From JASGCP01 sp965263285 (GTDB lineage Bacteria; Bacteroidota; Bacteroidia; Chitinophagales; Chitinophagaceae): 64,000 nt of DNA. The stretch is taken from assembly GCA_965263285.1 (NCBI GenBank), contig CBDHHD010000016.1, positions 806,001-870,000 of the forward strand, written 5' to 3'. Below are positions 8,703 through 19,100 of the stretch, piece after piece. The translations under genes and the position numbers were made by a program. Position 1 is the first letter of the stretch; each line of letters opens with the position of its first letter. The notes beneath the pieces were generated by a model. It was given only the letters and a program-made list of their open reading frames with translations. It was not told the DNA's origin and did no database searches.

Positions 8703-9143
8703 GGCTAAATCTTTTTTGAAATGCTGGAAGCATGTATTTATTAAATACATATAAACATGGAAATAATAGGAAATATTTGATGAGGACTGCCCTCAGATAA
8801 AGAGCGTTACAAAACGAGGTGAGCGAAGCGACCAGCGAGAATGTGGAGGCGGACATTTTTATATATGAATTGTTATGATGAGCATAAAGTATGTACATAA
8901 AAGATACCTATGGATAAGCTCATCATAACAATTCATACCTAACCACCTCCCATTCATTTTCGCTAGCGTAGCGAGCCGTAGTTTTGTAGCTCTTTATCTG
9001 CAGGTCTGATTTTTTCTTTGTTTCTTTCTTTTGTATCAAGACAAAAAAAAGAAAAGGATATAAAAAATAAATGATGAACCTATACCTGAGTAATTACAAA
9101 AAACATAAATACCCCCCCCAGCACCTCAAAAAAAGATGTAGCC
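8703..9143. repeat. ISL3-end MITE, upstream of the multicopper oxidase
   Basis: 441 bp from GGCTAAATCTTTTTTGAAAT to the complementary GATGTAGCC. It carries the palindromic core and, near its right end, an IS66-type terminus TACCTGAGTAATTAC, showing that one kind of end is nested inside the other. No perfect 8-bp duplication was found in the flanks. It occupies the region immediately 5' of the multicopper oxidase. Confidence 0.87.
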
Positions 9144-9434
9144 AGATTATTTGTATTTTTTTGCAATTACTCATAAATTCCACTAATAATAAAAGAAGGT
9201 GGGAAAACAAAGCGTTTTATTAAAAAAATAAAAAAACCTACTATAAAAGAATTACCTAAGCATTTTAGCTTAAAGTAATCTATGTGGATGATAACAAGTA
9301 AAAAAATGAAGATCGTAACAAAGGGTATTATGTTTATTCATCTCGACAAATAATTTATTCACAAAAGTGTTTTTTATCATAAAAATACTTTTCTTTTGTA
9401 TCCCTTATTTTGTTATTTTATATAGTATAAAGAT

Positions 9435-12400
9435 ATGCCTACTTTCTCACATCTACATGTACATACCGAATATTCACTCCTAGACGGGCTTTCATCTATT
9501 GATAGTTTATATGCCAAAGCAAAACAAGACAATATGCCTGCCATTGCCATTAGCGACCATGGCAATATGTTTGGGGTATTTGACTTTGTAAACAAAGCTT
9601 GGAAAGACACCGTTATCATAGGCAAAGACGACCAAGGAAAAGATATCCTTACACCAAAAATAAAACCCATTGTAGGTTGTGAATTTTATGTAGTTGAAGA
9701 CAGACATAAAAAAACTTTTTCAAGAGAAAACAAAGACGAAAGGTACCATCAAATTATGTTAGCAAAAAACAGTTTAGGATACAAACACCTAAGCCAACTA
9801 TGCTCATTAGGATATATAGAAGGAATGTACAGCAAGTACCCCCGCATTGATAAAAAACTTATCGAAAAATATCACGAAGGACTCATTGCCACTACTTGTT
9901 GCATTGGAGGCTATGTACCTCAAGCCATATTACAAAAAGGTGAAGACGCAGCAGAAGCAGAATTTCAATGGTGGCTTAATATATTTGAAAAAGATTATTA
10001 TATCGAATTACAAAGACACCAATTACACGAACAAGAAAAAGTAAATGATATATTATTAAAATGGGCTAAAAAATACAATGTTCCCGTTATTGCTACAAAT
10101 GATAGCCACTATACACAAGAAACCGATTATCTTACCCATGATGTTCTATTATGTATTAATACAAATGCTAAATTAAACACCCCAGGATACGATGACATGA
10201 TCAACGATGACATACAAGTAAAAAACAGAAGATTTAAATTCAACAACAATCAATACTATTTAAAAACGACAAAAGAGATGGAGCTCCTCTTTGCCGATAT
10301 CCCTGAAGCCATTGATAATACACAAGCTATAGTAGACAAAATAGAACCCTTGCAATTAAAAAAAGATATCCTACTACCTAATTTCCCTATTCCTCCTGCC
10401 TTTCAAATACATACCGATTACCAATTAAACCAATGGGAATACCTTAAACACCTTACTTTAGAAGGAGCAAAAAGAAAATACACCGAAATCACTACCGACA
10501 TACAAGAACGAATTGACTTCGAGCTATTTACTATAAAAACAATGGGGTTTGCTGGATACTTCTTAATTGTAAGCGATTTTATTAAAGAAGGGAAACGAAT
10601 GGGCGTATGGATTGGCCCCGGCAGAGGCTCTGCAGTAGGAAGTGTAGTAGCATATTGCTTAGACATTACCAATATAGAACCCATGAAATACAACCTGCTT
10701 TTTGAAAGATTTCTCAACCCCGATAGAAAATCAATGCCCGATATTGATACCGATTTTGATGTAGAAGGAAGAAGCAAGGTAATTGACTATGTAGTACAAA
10801 AATATGGAAAAGAAAATGTAGCTGCCATTGTTACATACGGTACAATGGCAGCTAAAAGTAGCATCAAAGATGTGGCACGAGCCTACGACATCCCCTTAAC
10901 AGATTCAAATCAACTAACAGGATTAATCAGTGGCTCTATTAAAAATGATGTTCATTTAAAAGATATTTTTCACGCTCCATTATACAAAAAAGATGGAGAC
11001 AACTCTTTAGAATCAAAAGATGTTCAAGTCAATATACTAGAAAATGTAAAAAAAATTAGAACCATTTACAACGATACAGATCATATTCATGCCACCGTAT
11101 TACAACATGCAGAGAAATTAGAAGGCACGATAAGACAAGTAGGTATTCATGCAGCAGGCGTTATTATAGCCCCTACCTCTCTCTTAGATATTATGCCTGT
11201 ATGCATTAGCAAAGAGTCTCCTCTATGGGTTACCCAAATAGAAGGACGCGTTATTGAAGAAGCTGGAGTAATCAAAATGGACTTCCTAGGACTCAAAACA
11301 CTTTCTGTTATGAAAATGACAGTTGAATTTATTCGTCTAACCCATGGCATTGATATAGATGTTGATACCATACCCCTCGACGATATTGCTTCTTTTCAAC
11401 TCTTTCAAAAAGGAGATACCGTTGCTGTTTTTCAGTTTGAAAGTACAGGAATGCGCAAATATCTAATAGAACTTAAACCAGATAAGATAGATGACCTCAT
11501 TGCTATTAATGCCCTATATAGACCAGGACCCATGCAGTATGTAAATAATTTTATTAATAGAAAAAAGGGGAAAGAAAAAATAGAATATGACTTGCCCGAG
11601 ATGGAGCAATATCTAAAAGAAACTTACGGAGTTACCGTTTATCAAGAACAAGTAATGCTCCTAGCCCAAAAAATAGCCGACTTTTCAAAAGGAGAAGCCG
11701 ATATGTTACGAAAAGCTATGGGGAAAAAAGATAAAAAAATTCTCGAAAAAATGAAAGTGCGTTTCATGGACAACGCATCTAAAAAATACCCCCAACCCAT
11801 ATTAGAAAAGATTTGGTTAGACTGGGAGTCGTTTGCCGAATATGCCTTTAATAAAGCCCATGCTACTTGTTATGCGATATTAGCTTATAAAATTGCTTAT
11901 CTAAAGTCGCATTATCCCATTTGTTTTATGGCTGCTTCTTTAAATTATTCTAGCAGTGACGAATTGCCTTCTTTTTTAGACGAATGCAAAAGATTAAAAA
12001 TAGATATCGTAAGACCTGACATTAATGAGTCTACCAAACACTTTACCCCTACAAAAGACAAAAAAATCCGCTTTGGCTTTACAGGTATTAAAGGAGTAGG
12101 TGAAGCAGCTATAGAAACCATTATTGAGGAAAGAATAAAAAAAGGATTATTTACAGACATAAGAGATTTTCTCTCGCGCGTAAAAATAAGTAGCACCGCA
12201 ATAGAAGCACTCGTATATACAGGAGCTTTTGACTGCTTCCCCTTATTGCATAGAGCACAATATTTCTTTGTACCCCCAGGAGCAAAAATATCTAATATTG
12301 CAAAAATAATAAACATTATTTCTACAAAATCAAAACAAAAAGACTCCAACTTAGTTACGCTATTTGACGGTACCGATATCGACATAAATAATACAGATGA

Positions 12401-13112
12401 CAACACGACAGATACAGCTAAATTACCTCCTTTACCCAATTGTCCTAAATTAAGCATATTAGAACAAATTGAAAAAGAAAAAGAATATGCAGGAATGTAT
12501 ATAAGCGGGCACCCATTAGACCCTTATGCATTTGATCTATCACATTATAAATTCTTCCCTTTAAGAGATATACCCATTCTACAAGAGCGATTATTACAAA
12601 ACAAAGACGGAAATGCTATTCCTACATTCTTGGGAGGACTCATTACAAAAGTAGATATAAGAAAAACAAAAAATGGAAATGAATTTGTATCGTTTATACT
12701 AGAAGACTTATCTGGCAATACCAATATCTTGTTATGGACTGAAGAATACTTAAAAGTAAAACCCTTTTTACAGGTAGGCAATGTGGTATGTATAAAAACA
12801 TTTATCCAAAGACAATACGAATCAGATAAATTTAACTATAAAGTATCCTTTATAAATCTCTTAGAAAATTTCAGAGAAGAACATATTCATTCTATTGAAT
12901 TACAAATACCCCTTACTGAAATAAATGAAACCATGATTCATTTATTTAAAACATATATAGAACAATCTCCTGGTAAAACAAACCTAAAAATACACTTGCA
13001 AGATGAAAACAATCAGCATTCACTCCTATCTCAAAAAAAAATAAAGATAAACTCTATGCTCATTGATTTATTGAATCAATACAAAAACATAAAAATTAAT
13101 ATAACCGCATAA
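9435..13112 (+). CDS. dnaE: DNA polymerase III subunit alpha
   Basis: 1225-residue replicative polymerase catalytic subunit. The PHP domain opens with HLHVHTEYSLLDG (residues 6-18). The palm carries GRGSAVGSVVAYCLDI (about 394-409) and the catalytic aspartates in MPDIDTDFD (about 434-442). GIHAAGVIIAP and the HhH region follow, and an OB fold sits near residue 1040-1110 (FLGGLITKVD...GNTNILLW). Length is in the usual DnaE range. ATG start at 9435 is preceded by AT-rich leader with no strong ribosome-binding site, normal in Bacteroidota. It stands alone, with 291 bp of AT-rich sequence upstream after a MITE. Confidence 0.97.
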   Translation: MPTFSHLHVHTEYSLLDGLSSIDSLYAKAKQDNMPAIAISDHGNMFGVFDFVNKAWKDTVIIGKDDQGKDILTPKIKPIVGCEFYVVEDRHKKTFSRENKDERYHQIMLAKNSLGYKHLSQLCSLGYIEGMYSKYPRIDKKLIEKYHEGLIATTCCIGGYVPQAILQKGEDAAEAEFQWWLNIFEKDYYIELQRHQLHEQEKVNDILLKWAKKYNVPVIATNDSHYTQETDYLTHDVLLCINTNAKLNTPGYDDMINDDIQVKNRRFKFNNNQYYLKTTKEMELLFADIPEAIDNTQAIVDKIEPLQLKKDILLPNFPIPPAFQIHTDYQLNQWEYLKHLTLEGAKRKYTEITTDIQERIDFELFTIKTMGFAGYFLIVSDFIKEGKRMGVWIGPGRGSAVGSVVAYCLDITNIEPMKYNLLFERFLNPDRKSMPDIDTDFDVEGRSKVIDYVVQKYGKENVAAIVTYGTMAAKSSIKDVARAYDIPLTDSNQLTGLISGSIKNDVHLKDIFHAPLYKKDGDNSLESKDVQVNILENVKKIRTIYNDTDHIHATVLQHAEKLEGTIRQVGIHAAGVIIAPTSLLDIMPVCISKESPLWVTQIEGRVIEEAGVIKMDFLGLKTLSVMKMTVEFIRLTHGIDIDVDTIPLDDIASFQLFQKGDTVAVFQFESTGMRKYLIELKPDKIDDLIAINALYRPGPMQYVNNFINRKKGKEKIEYDLPEMEQYLKETYGVTVYQEQVMLLAQKIADFSKGEADMLRKAMGKKDKKILEKMKVRFMDNASKKYPQPILEKIWLDWESFAEYAFNKAHATCYAILAYKIAYLKSHYPICFMAASLNYSSSDELPSFLDECKRLKIDIVRPDINESTKHFTPTKDKKIRFGFTGIKGVGEAAIETIIEERIKKGLFTDIRDFLSRVKISSTAIEALVYTGAFDCFPLLHRAQYFFVPPGAKISNIAKIINIISTKSKQKDSNLVTLFDGTDIDINNTDDNTTDTAKLPPLPNCPKLSILEQIEKEKEYAGMYISGHPLDPYAFDLSHYKFFPLRDIPILQERLLQNKDGNAIPTFLGGLITKVDIRKTKNGNEFVSFILEDLSGNTNILLWTEEYLKVKPFLQVGNVVCIKTFIQRQYESDKFNYKVSFINLLENFREEHIHSIELQIPLTEINETMIHLFKTYIEQSPGKTNLKIHLQDENNQHSLLSQKKIKINSMLIDLLNQYKNIKINITA

Positions 13113-13291
13113 GTAGAACACAACTATCACTCATTAAATAGAACTCCATAAACCATTTACATCTTAGCTACTTACATTAATTACATACATGAGAATAAGA
13201 TATAACAAAATGAATACTAACTTATACAAGTATAGTTACCATTATGTTTTATACATATAAAAAAATCATTACTAAAAATACGATTATATAT

Positions 13292-13299
13292 TAAATTTG
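13292..13299 (+). promoter_or_regulatory. Bacteroidota -7 box upstream of nagB
   Basis: TAAATTTG matches the TAnnTTTG consensus used by the Bacteroidota primary sigma factor. It lies about 30 bp before the ATG at 13328 and gives a short 5' leader. Confidence 0.55.
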
Positions 13300-13327
13300 C
13301 AATTCAAATAAATAATCCTTTATTATA

Positions 13328-15250
13328 ATGGAACCAAATAACACCAATCAACTCAACAATAGTTTTGAAAAAATTCCACTTAATATTTTTAATAGTGCCA
13401 ATGAAGCTTCATTATTTGTAGCTAAAGAAATAGCTAATTTAATTAAAGAGAGACAAGTGAACGGAAGAAAATGTGTACTAGGTTTAGCCACAGGAAATAC
13501 ACCATTATTATTATACAAGCACCTTGTACGCATGCATAAAGAAGAAAAGCTAAGTTTTAAAAATGTTATTACCTTTAACTTAGACGAATACTATCCTATT
13601 GCAAAAGAAGCCAAACAAAGCTTTCACTCATACATGTATAACAATCTCTTTAATCATATAGATATAGATCATAAAAATATTCACATGCCTAGTGGGACCG
13701 TGCCTAGAGATGAAATTAAAAATTTTTGTAGAGAATATGAAGATAAAATTAAATATGCAGGGGGTATTGATCTACAAATATTAGGTATTGGAGACAATGG
13801 CCATATTGGTTTTAACGAACCAGGATCAAGCTTTTTCTCTATTACAAGATTAATTGGATTAGACCCTAGTACCCGTTTAAATATCATTCATGAGTATGAT
13901 CATATAAACGAAGTGCCCCGTATGGCTATTACTATGGGAGTGAGCACCATTATGAAAGCAAGAAGGATTTTATTAATGGCATGGGGGCATAAATCTGCAA
14001 TCATTGCCAAAGCAATAGAAGGATTTTTAACAGAACAATTACCTGCTAGTCTATTACAAGACCATAGCAATTGTACATTCATTCTTGACAATACAGCCGC
14101 CACTCATTTAACAAGAATTCGTTCGCCTTGGCTTATTGGCGATATCGAATGGGATAATGCACTTATTAAAAAAGCCGTTATTGAATTAGCATTAAAATTA
14201 AAAAAGCCCATTCTCAGCCTTACCACTAACGACTATAAAGAAAATGGTCTTAATGACTTATTAGTAGAAAAAGGAGATGCCTATAATATCAACTTACAAA
14301 TCTTCTATCTATTAAGAGATACTATTACAGGTTGGCCAGGGGGAAAACCCAATGTGTCTTTACAAAACCATCCAGAAAGAAGTATACCATTCCCCAAGCG
14401 GTGTTTAATCTTCTCACCTCACCCTGACGATGATATTATTAGTATGGGAGGTACTTATCAACGACTACAAGATCAAGGACATGAAGTACATGTAGCCTAT
14501 CAAACAAGCGGCAATATTGCCGTAAGCGATGAGTTTGTTAATAGGTTTCTAGATTTTGTTACAGACTTTGAACAAACATTTAATATTGACAACGAAGTAA
14601 GTGCATCTATAGTAAATGAAGCTAAAAAAAATACACTTCATAAAGCAACAGAAGAAAAAGATAGTCCTACTATTCGTACAGTTAAAGGACTTATTAGACG
14701 ATGCGAAGCAAAAGCCTGCTCTAAAGCAATAGGGTTACAAGACAAACAAATTCACTTTCTCAATTTACCTTTTTATGAAACAGGTAAAATAGAAAAACAA
14801 CCAATTAGTGAAGAAGATGTTGAAATAACAATGAGCTTACTTAGAAATTTAAAGCCTCATCAAATCTATTGCGCTGGTGATTTTGCCGACCCTCATGGCA
14901 CACATAAAGTTTGCATGGATATTGTTATAGAAAGCTTAAAAAGATTAAAAGAAGCAAAAGACGAATGGTTAAAAGACTGCTTTATATGGCTATACAAAGG
15001 AGCATGGCAAGAATGGAGTATACATGAAATAGAAATGGCTATCCCTATGAGTCCTGATCAAGTAATAAAAAAACGACATAGTATCTATATTCATCAATCA
15101 CAAAAAGACATTATCCCATTTCAAGGAGATGACAATAGAGAATTTTGGCAAAGAGCAGAAGAACGAAATGCAAATACAGCCGAATTATACGCTATATTAG
15201 GATTAACTCGATATGCTGCTATTGAAGCTTTTGTTAGGTATCATATATAA
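13328..15250 (+). CDS. nagB: Glucosamine-6-phosphate deaminase fused to PIG-L deacetylase-like domain
   Basis: 640 residues. The N-terminal half is NagB, converting glucosamine-6-phosphate to fructose-6-phosphate and ammonia. It shows GLATGNTPLLLYKHL (about 51), NLDEYYP and the catalytic loop GIGDNGHIGFNEPG (about 152-165). The C-terminal half is a PIG-L/LmbE-type domain with SPHPDDDIISMGG (about 363) and a second metal-binding region DPHGTHK. This fusion is characteristic of Bacteroidota NagB proteins. The second activity is inferred from the fold motifs; a sugar N-deacetylase would fit amino-sugar use. The gene is monocistronic, with a -7 box at 13292. Confidence 0.94.
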   Translation: MEPNNTNQLNNSFEKIPLNIFNSANEASLFVAKEIANLIKERQVNGRKCVLGLATGNTPLLLYKHLVRMHKEEKLSFKNVITFNLDEYYPIAKEAKQSFHSYMYNNLFNHIDIDHKNIHMPSGTVPRDEIKNFCREYEDKIKYAGGIDLQILGIGDNGHIGFNEPGSSFFSITRLIGLDPSTRLNIIHEYDHINEVPRMAITMGVSTIMKARRILLMAWGHKSAIIAKAIEGFLTEQLPASLLQDHSNCTFILDNTAATHLTRIRSPWLIGDIEWDNALIKKAVIELALKLKKPILSLTTNDYKENGLNDLLVEKGDAYNINLQIFYLLRDTITGWPGGKPNVSLQNHPERSIPFPKRCLIFSPHPDDDIISMGGTYQRLQDQGHEVHVAYQTSGNIAVSDEFVNRFLDFVTDFEQTFNIDNEVSASIVNEAKKNTLHKATEEKDSPTIRTVKGLIRRCEAKACSKAIGLQDKQIHFLNLPFYETGKIEKQPISEEDVEITMSLLRNLKPHQIYCAGDFADPHGTHKVCMDIVIESLKRLKEAKDEWLKDCFIWLYKGAWQEWSIHEIEMAIPMSPDQVIKKRHSIYIHQSQKDIIPFQGDDNREFWQRAEERNANTAELYAILGLTRYAAIEAFVRYHI

Positions 15251-15652
15251 AAACATACATCCTTTACCCCTACTATATAGCTTCATTCAATATATAAACC
15301 ATTCTGATATTATATTAGTAGTAGTATTCACTTTTTTATACCTATTTATTCCTTTTATCTTGGTTAACAAGAATAATTGGAAATAATTAGGTAATCAATA
15401 ATAGCTACTTGAATAATTATCTTGATTTACCATAACTTATTAGCAAAGCCGTCAACTACTTTACTAAAGTTGCTACGCTTACCTCATTTTTACGATCCTT
15501 ATCTAAGGCCACCGTCACCCGATACTTCCTATTATTTATGCTCTATTTTATTTCAATAATTAATACAGTTGGCCAAATAGTTACTAAAAAAGTGCGACCA
15601 ACATTTTTAATAGATTAAGCAAGATTCAAGATAAAAACATTATAATTTATAT

Positions 15653-15660
15653 TATCTTTG
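15653..15660 (+). promoter_or_regulatory. -7 box, distal secA promoter candidate
   Basis: TATCTTTG fits TAnnTTTG exactly, 124 bp before the secA start. Confidence 0.5.
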
Positions 15661-15747
15661 TTCAATATTTATATTGTATATAAAGATATTTCTTGTACAT
15701 ACTCTATCAGGCTCACCATATAATAGAAAACAAAAATAAAAATAGTA

Positions 15748-15755
15748 TACTTTTG
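15748..15755 (+). promoter_or_regulatory. -7 box, proximal secA promoter candidate
   Basis: TACTTTTG fits TAnnTTTG exactly, 29 bp before the ATG at 15784. Confidence 0.5.
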
Positions 15756-15783
15756 TAAATCAAATAATTATTTATTGTAGTTT

Positions 15784-18700
15784 ATGTTAAAATTCTTATC
15801 TAAAATATTAGGAGGAAATAAAAGCGAGAAAAATGTAGCTGAAATTTCACCATTAGTGAAAGAAATAAACGAGTGGTATCAAACCTTTCAAACTATTTCT
15901 ATAGATGAACTAAGATCAAAAACAAATGAATTTAAAAACGAGATTCAATTAGCACTAAAAGATATGAACGAGCAGGTTCATGCCATATCAGAACAAGCCG
16001 AAAAAATAGAAGAACAACACATTCATGAAAAAGATGCACTCTATCGTAGATTAGATGAAATCAAAAAAGAAAAAGACACAGCTCTCGAAAAAGTATTACT
16101 AAAAATACTCCCTCAAGCATACGCCGTCATGAAAGAAACGGCCCGACGATTTAAAGAAAACACAACCCTTACTGCTACCGCAACTGAATTAGATAAACAA
16201 ATAGCCACTACTAAAAAATCATATATTAGTATTGTTAATAATCAATCTGTATGGAAAAACACATGGATGGCCGCAGGAGGAAAAGTAGAGTGGAATATGA
16301 TACATTTTGATGTACAGTTAATAGGAGGTATTGTATTACATCAAGGGAAAATTGCCGAAATGACTACAGGGGAAGGAAAAACACTCGTATCTACATTGCC
16401 TGCCTACCTCAATGCATTGGCAGGAGAAGGTGTACATATTGTTACTGTAAACGACTATTTATCCCGTAGAGATAGCGAATGGAAAAGTCCTATTTTCGAA
16501 TTCCTAGGACTTACGGTAGATTGTATTGACAAATACCAACCCCATTCTCCCGAAAGAAGAAATGCTTATTTAGCTGATATTACTTATGGCACCAATAATG
16601 AATTCGGTTTTGACTACCTCCGTGATAATATGGTTCATTATAAAAATGAAATCGTACAAAGAAAACACCATTTCGCAATTATAGATGAAGTAGATAGCGT
16701 ATTAATTGACGACGCCCGTACTCCATTAATTATATCAGGACCTATTGGTATACAAGATAACTTTCAGCAATTTATACAACTCAACCCTCGTGTAGAGAAA
16801 TTAGTAGACATGCAAAAACGAACTTGCACACAATTTCTGTCAGAAGCTAAAAAGAAAATAGCAGAAGGAAATGACGACCCTAAAGATGGGGGATTGGCTT
16901 TGTACCGCGCCCATAGAGGATATCCTAAAAATAATGCATTAATTAAATTTTTAAGCGAACCAGGAATGCGGTTAACATTACAAAAAACAGAAAATTACTA
17001 TCTCGCCGATCAAGAAAAGGAAATGCATGTAGTAGACGAAGCACTATATTTTTATATAGATGAGAAAAACAATTCTGTAGAATTAACCGACAAAGGCATT
17101 CATACCCTTACTCCCGTAGATGAAGACAGTAACTTTTTTGTCTTACCTGACATCAGCATATCGCTTGCAGAAATTGAATCTAACCCTTCTTTGTCTCCCG
17201 ATAAGAAATTAGAGGAAAAAGAAAAAACAATTAATGAATATAGCGCTAAAACCGACCGATTGCATACCATTCGACAACTTTTAAAAGCTTATACGCTATT
17301 TGAAAAAGATATAGAATATATTGTAGTAGAAGGACAAGTAAAAATTGTAGACGAACAAACAGGTCGCGTATTAGACGGGCGAAGATACTCTGACGGCTTG
17401 CACCAAGCTATTGAGGCAAAAGAAAATGTAAAAATAGAAGCTACTACACAAACATACGCTACCATTACTTTACAAAATTATTTTCGTATGTACCATAAAT
17501 TAGCAGGCATGACAGGTACAGCCGAAACAGAAGCAGGTGAATTATGGGATATCTATAAACTTGATGTTGTATGCGTTCCCACTCATCTTAGTATGATTAG
17601 AAAAGATCAAGAAGATTTTGTATTTAAAACAAAAAGAGAAAAATATAAGGCTGTTATTGATGAAATTGAAAACCTTCGCTCTCAACATCGTCCTGTACTA
17701 GTAGGCACCACTTCTGTAGAAGTAAGTGAACTCCTGAGCCGTATGCTAAAGCAAAAACAAATTCCTCATAATGTATTAAATGCAAAACAACATGCAAAAG
17801 AAGCTCAAATTATTACAGAAGCAGGATTACAAGGAAATGTTACCATTGCTACTAATATGGCAGGACGAGGCACTGATATTAAATTAGGCACTGGCGTAAA
17901 AGAAGCTAATGGATTGGCTATTATTGGCACCGAACGACATGAGAGCAGAAGAGTAGACCGACAGCTTCGAGGTAGAGCGGGACGACAAGGAGACCCCGGC
18001 TCTTCTCAATTCTTTGTTTCATTAGAAGATGATCTCATGCGCATGTTTGGAAGTGAACGAATTGCTAAGATTATGAATTTCGCAGGATATAAAGAAGGAG
18101 AAGTAATTCAACATAAGATGATTACAAAATCTATTGAACGAGCACAAAAAAAAGTAGAAGAAAATAACTTCGGAATTCGAAAACGATTACTAGAATATGA
18201 TGATGTAATGAGTAAACAAAGACAAGTAATCTATGCTAAACGGAACCACGCATTGTTTGGAGAAAGACTATCATTAGATATAGATAACTCATTTTATTCC
18301 GTAGCACAAGATATTGTGCTAAGTTTTAAAAATACTAATGACTTTGAAAATATGAAATTGTCTATGCTTATTCATTTAGGCATCAATACAACTATTGATA
18401 AAGAAACCTTTCAATCAAATGATGAACAAAAATTAGTTGATATAGTATATGGCGAATCTATTAAACATTATCAAGAAAAAAAGAATGCTATTATAAAACA
18501 ATCCTTACCTGTTTTTATAAAAATAAGAAAAGAACAACCTGCCCAGATTGAAAATGTTATAGTACCTTTTTCAGATGGAAAGAAAGAAATACCAGTCTTA
18601 GTTCCTTTAGATAAAACAATCGCCTCACAAGGTAATCAACTATTAATAGAGTTTGAAAAAACTATTACCCTTGCATTTATTGATGACACTTGGAAAGAAC

Positions 18701-19092
18701 ATCTACGAGGAATGGACGATCTACGACAATCTGTTCAAACAGCTCAATACGAGCAAAAAGATCCTTTGGTTATATATAAAGTAGAAGCATTTTCCTTATT
18801 TAAAACAATGGATACAGAACTCAATAAGAATATTATTCAATTTCTTTGTCATGCCATTATACCTGAACAAAGACCATTAAAAGAAGGTAAAGAAACAAAA
18901 ACAGATATGAGCAAATTACAAGAATACAAGAACGATTGGAATGATCAACCAACAGAAAATGGAACAACACAACCAGTTGAACAAGAAGTAAAACAAATGC
19001 CTATTCTGGCAGAACCTAAAACAGGTAGAAATGAGCCATGCACCTGTGGAAGTGGAAAAAAATACAAAAACTGTCATGGCAAAGGAGAATAA
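15784..19092 (+). CDS. secA: Preprotein translocase ATPase SecA
   Basis: 1102-residue motor of the general secretion pathway. Walker A is in MTTGEGKTLVSTLPAYLNAL (about 193-212), the DEAD-type Walker B in IIDEVDSVLIDDARTPL (about 297-313), and the helicase arginine region in DRQLRGRAGRQGDPGSSQFF. The C-terminus carries the zinc-binding SecB-interaction motif CTCGSGKKYKNCHG. The N-terminal third has an extra charged helical stretch (EQAEKIEEQHIHEKDALYRR) typical of long Bacteroidota SecA proteins. It is followed after 8 bp by the LpxD-like gene, so the two are probably cotranscribed. Confidence 0.97.
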   Translation: MLKFLSKILGGNKSEKNVAEISPLVKEINEWYQTFQTISIDELRSKTNEFKNEIQLALKDMNEQVHAISEQAEKIEEQHIHEKDALYRRLDEIKKEKDTALEKVLLKILPQAYAVMKETARRFKENTTLTATATELDKQIATTKKSYISIVNNQSVWKNTWMAAGGKVEWNMIHFDVQLIGGIVLHQGKIAEMTTGEGKTLVSTLPAYLNALAGEGVHIVTVNDYLSRRDSEWKSPIFEFLGLTVDCIDKYQPHSPERRNAYLADITYGTNNEFGFDYLRDNMVHYKNEIVQRKHHFAIIDEVDSVLIDDARTPLIISGPIGIQDNFQQFIQLNPRVEKLVDMQKRTCTQFLSEAKKKIAEGNDDPKDGGLALYRAHRGYPKNNALIKFLSEPGMRLTLQKTENYYLADQEKEMHVVDEALYFYIDEKNNSVELTDKGIHTLTPVDEDSNFFVLPDISISLAEIESNPSLSPDKKLEEKEKTINEYSAKTDRLHTIRQLLKAYTLFEKDIEYIVVEGQVKIVDEQTGRVLDGRRYSDGLHQAIEAKENVKIEATTQTYATITLQNYFRMYHKLAGMTGTAETEAGELWDIYKLDVVCVPTHLSMIRKDQEDFVFKTKREKYKAVIDEIENLRSQHRPVLVGTTSVEVSELLSRMLKQKQIPHNVLNAKQHAKEAQIITEAGLQGNVTIATNMAGRGTDIKLGTGVKEANGLAIIGTERHESRRVDRQLRGRAGRQGDPGSSQFFVSLEDDLMRMFGSERIAKIMNFAGYKEGEVIQHKMITKSIERAQKKVEENNFGIRKRLLEYDDVMSKQRQVIYAKRNHALFGERLSLDIDNSFYSVAQDIVLSFKNTNDFENMKLSMLIHLGINTTIDKETFQSNDEQKLVDIVYGESIKHYQEKKNAIIKQSLPVFIKIRKEQPAQIENVIVPFSDGKKEIPVLVPLDKTIASQGNQLLIEFEKTITLAFIDDTWKEHLRGMDDLRQSVQTAQYEQKDPLVIYKVEAFSLFKTMDTELNKNIIQFLCHAIIPEQRPLKEGKETKTDMSKLQEYKNDWNDQPTENGTTQPVEQEVKQMPILAEPKTGRNEPCTCGSGKKYKNCHGKGE

Positions 19093-19100
19093 ATAATATT

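Larger units (their letters stand above)
15251..15783. other. Intergenic region with decayed MITE core and secA promoters
   Basis: No gene is seen in these 533 bp. From about 15430 to 15600 the sequence follows the MITE core in order (CTCATTTTTACGATCCTTAT, CTAAGGCC, ATACTTCCTATTATTTATG, TTTCAATAATTAATA) but with many substitutions, indicating an old copy. Two -7 boxes for secA follow (15653-15660 and 15748-15755). Confidence 0.55.
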
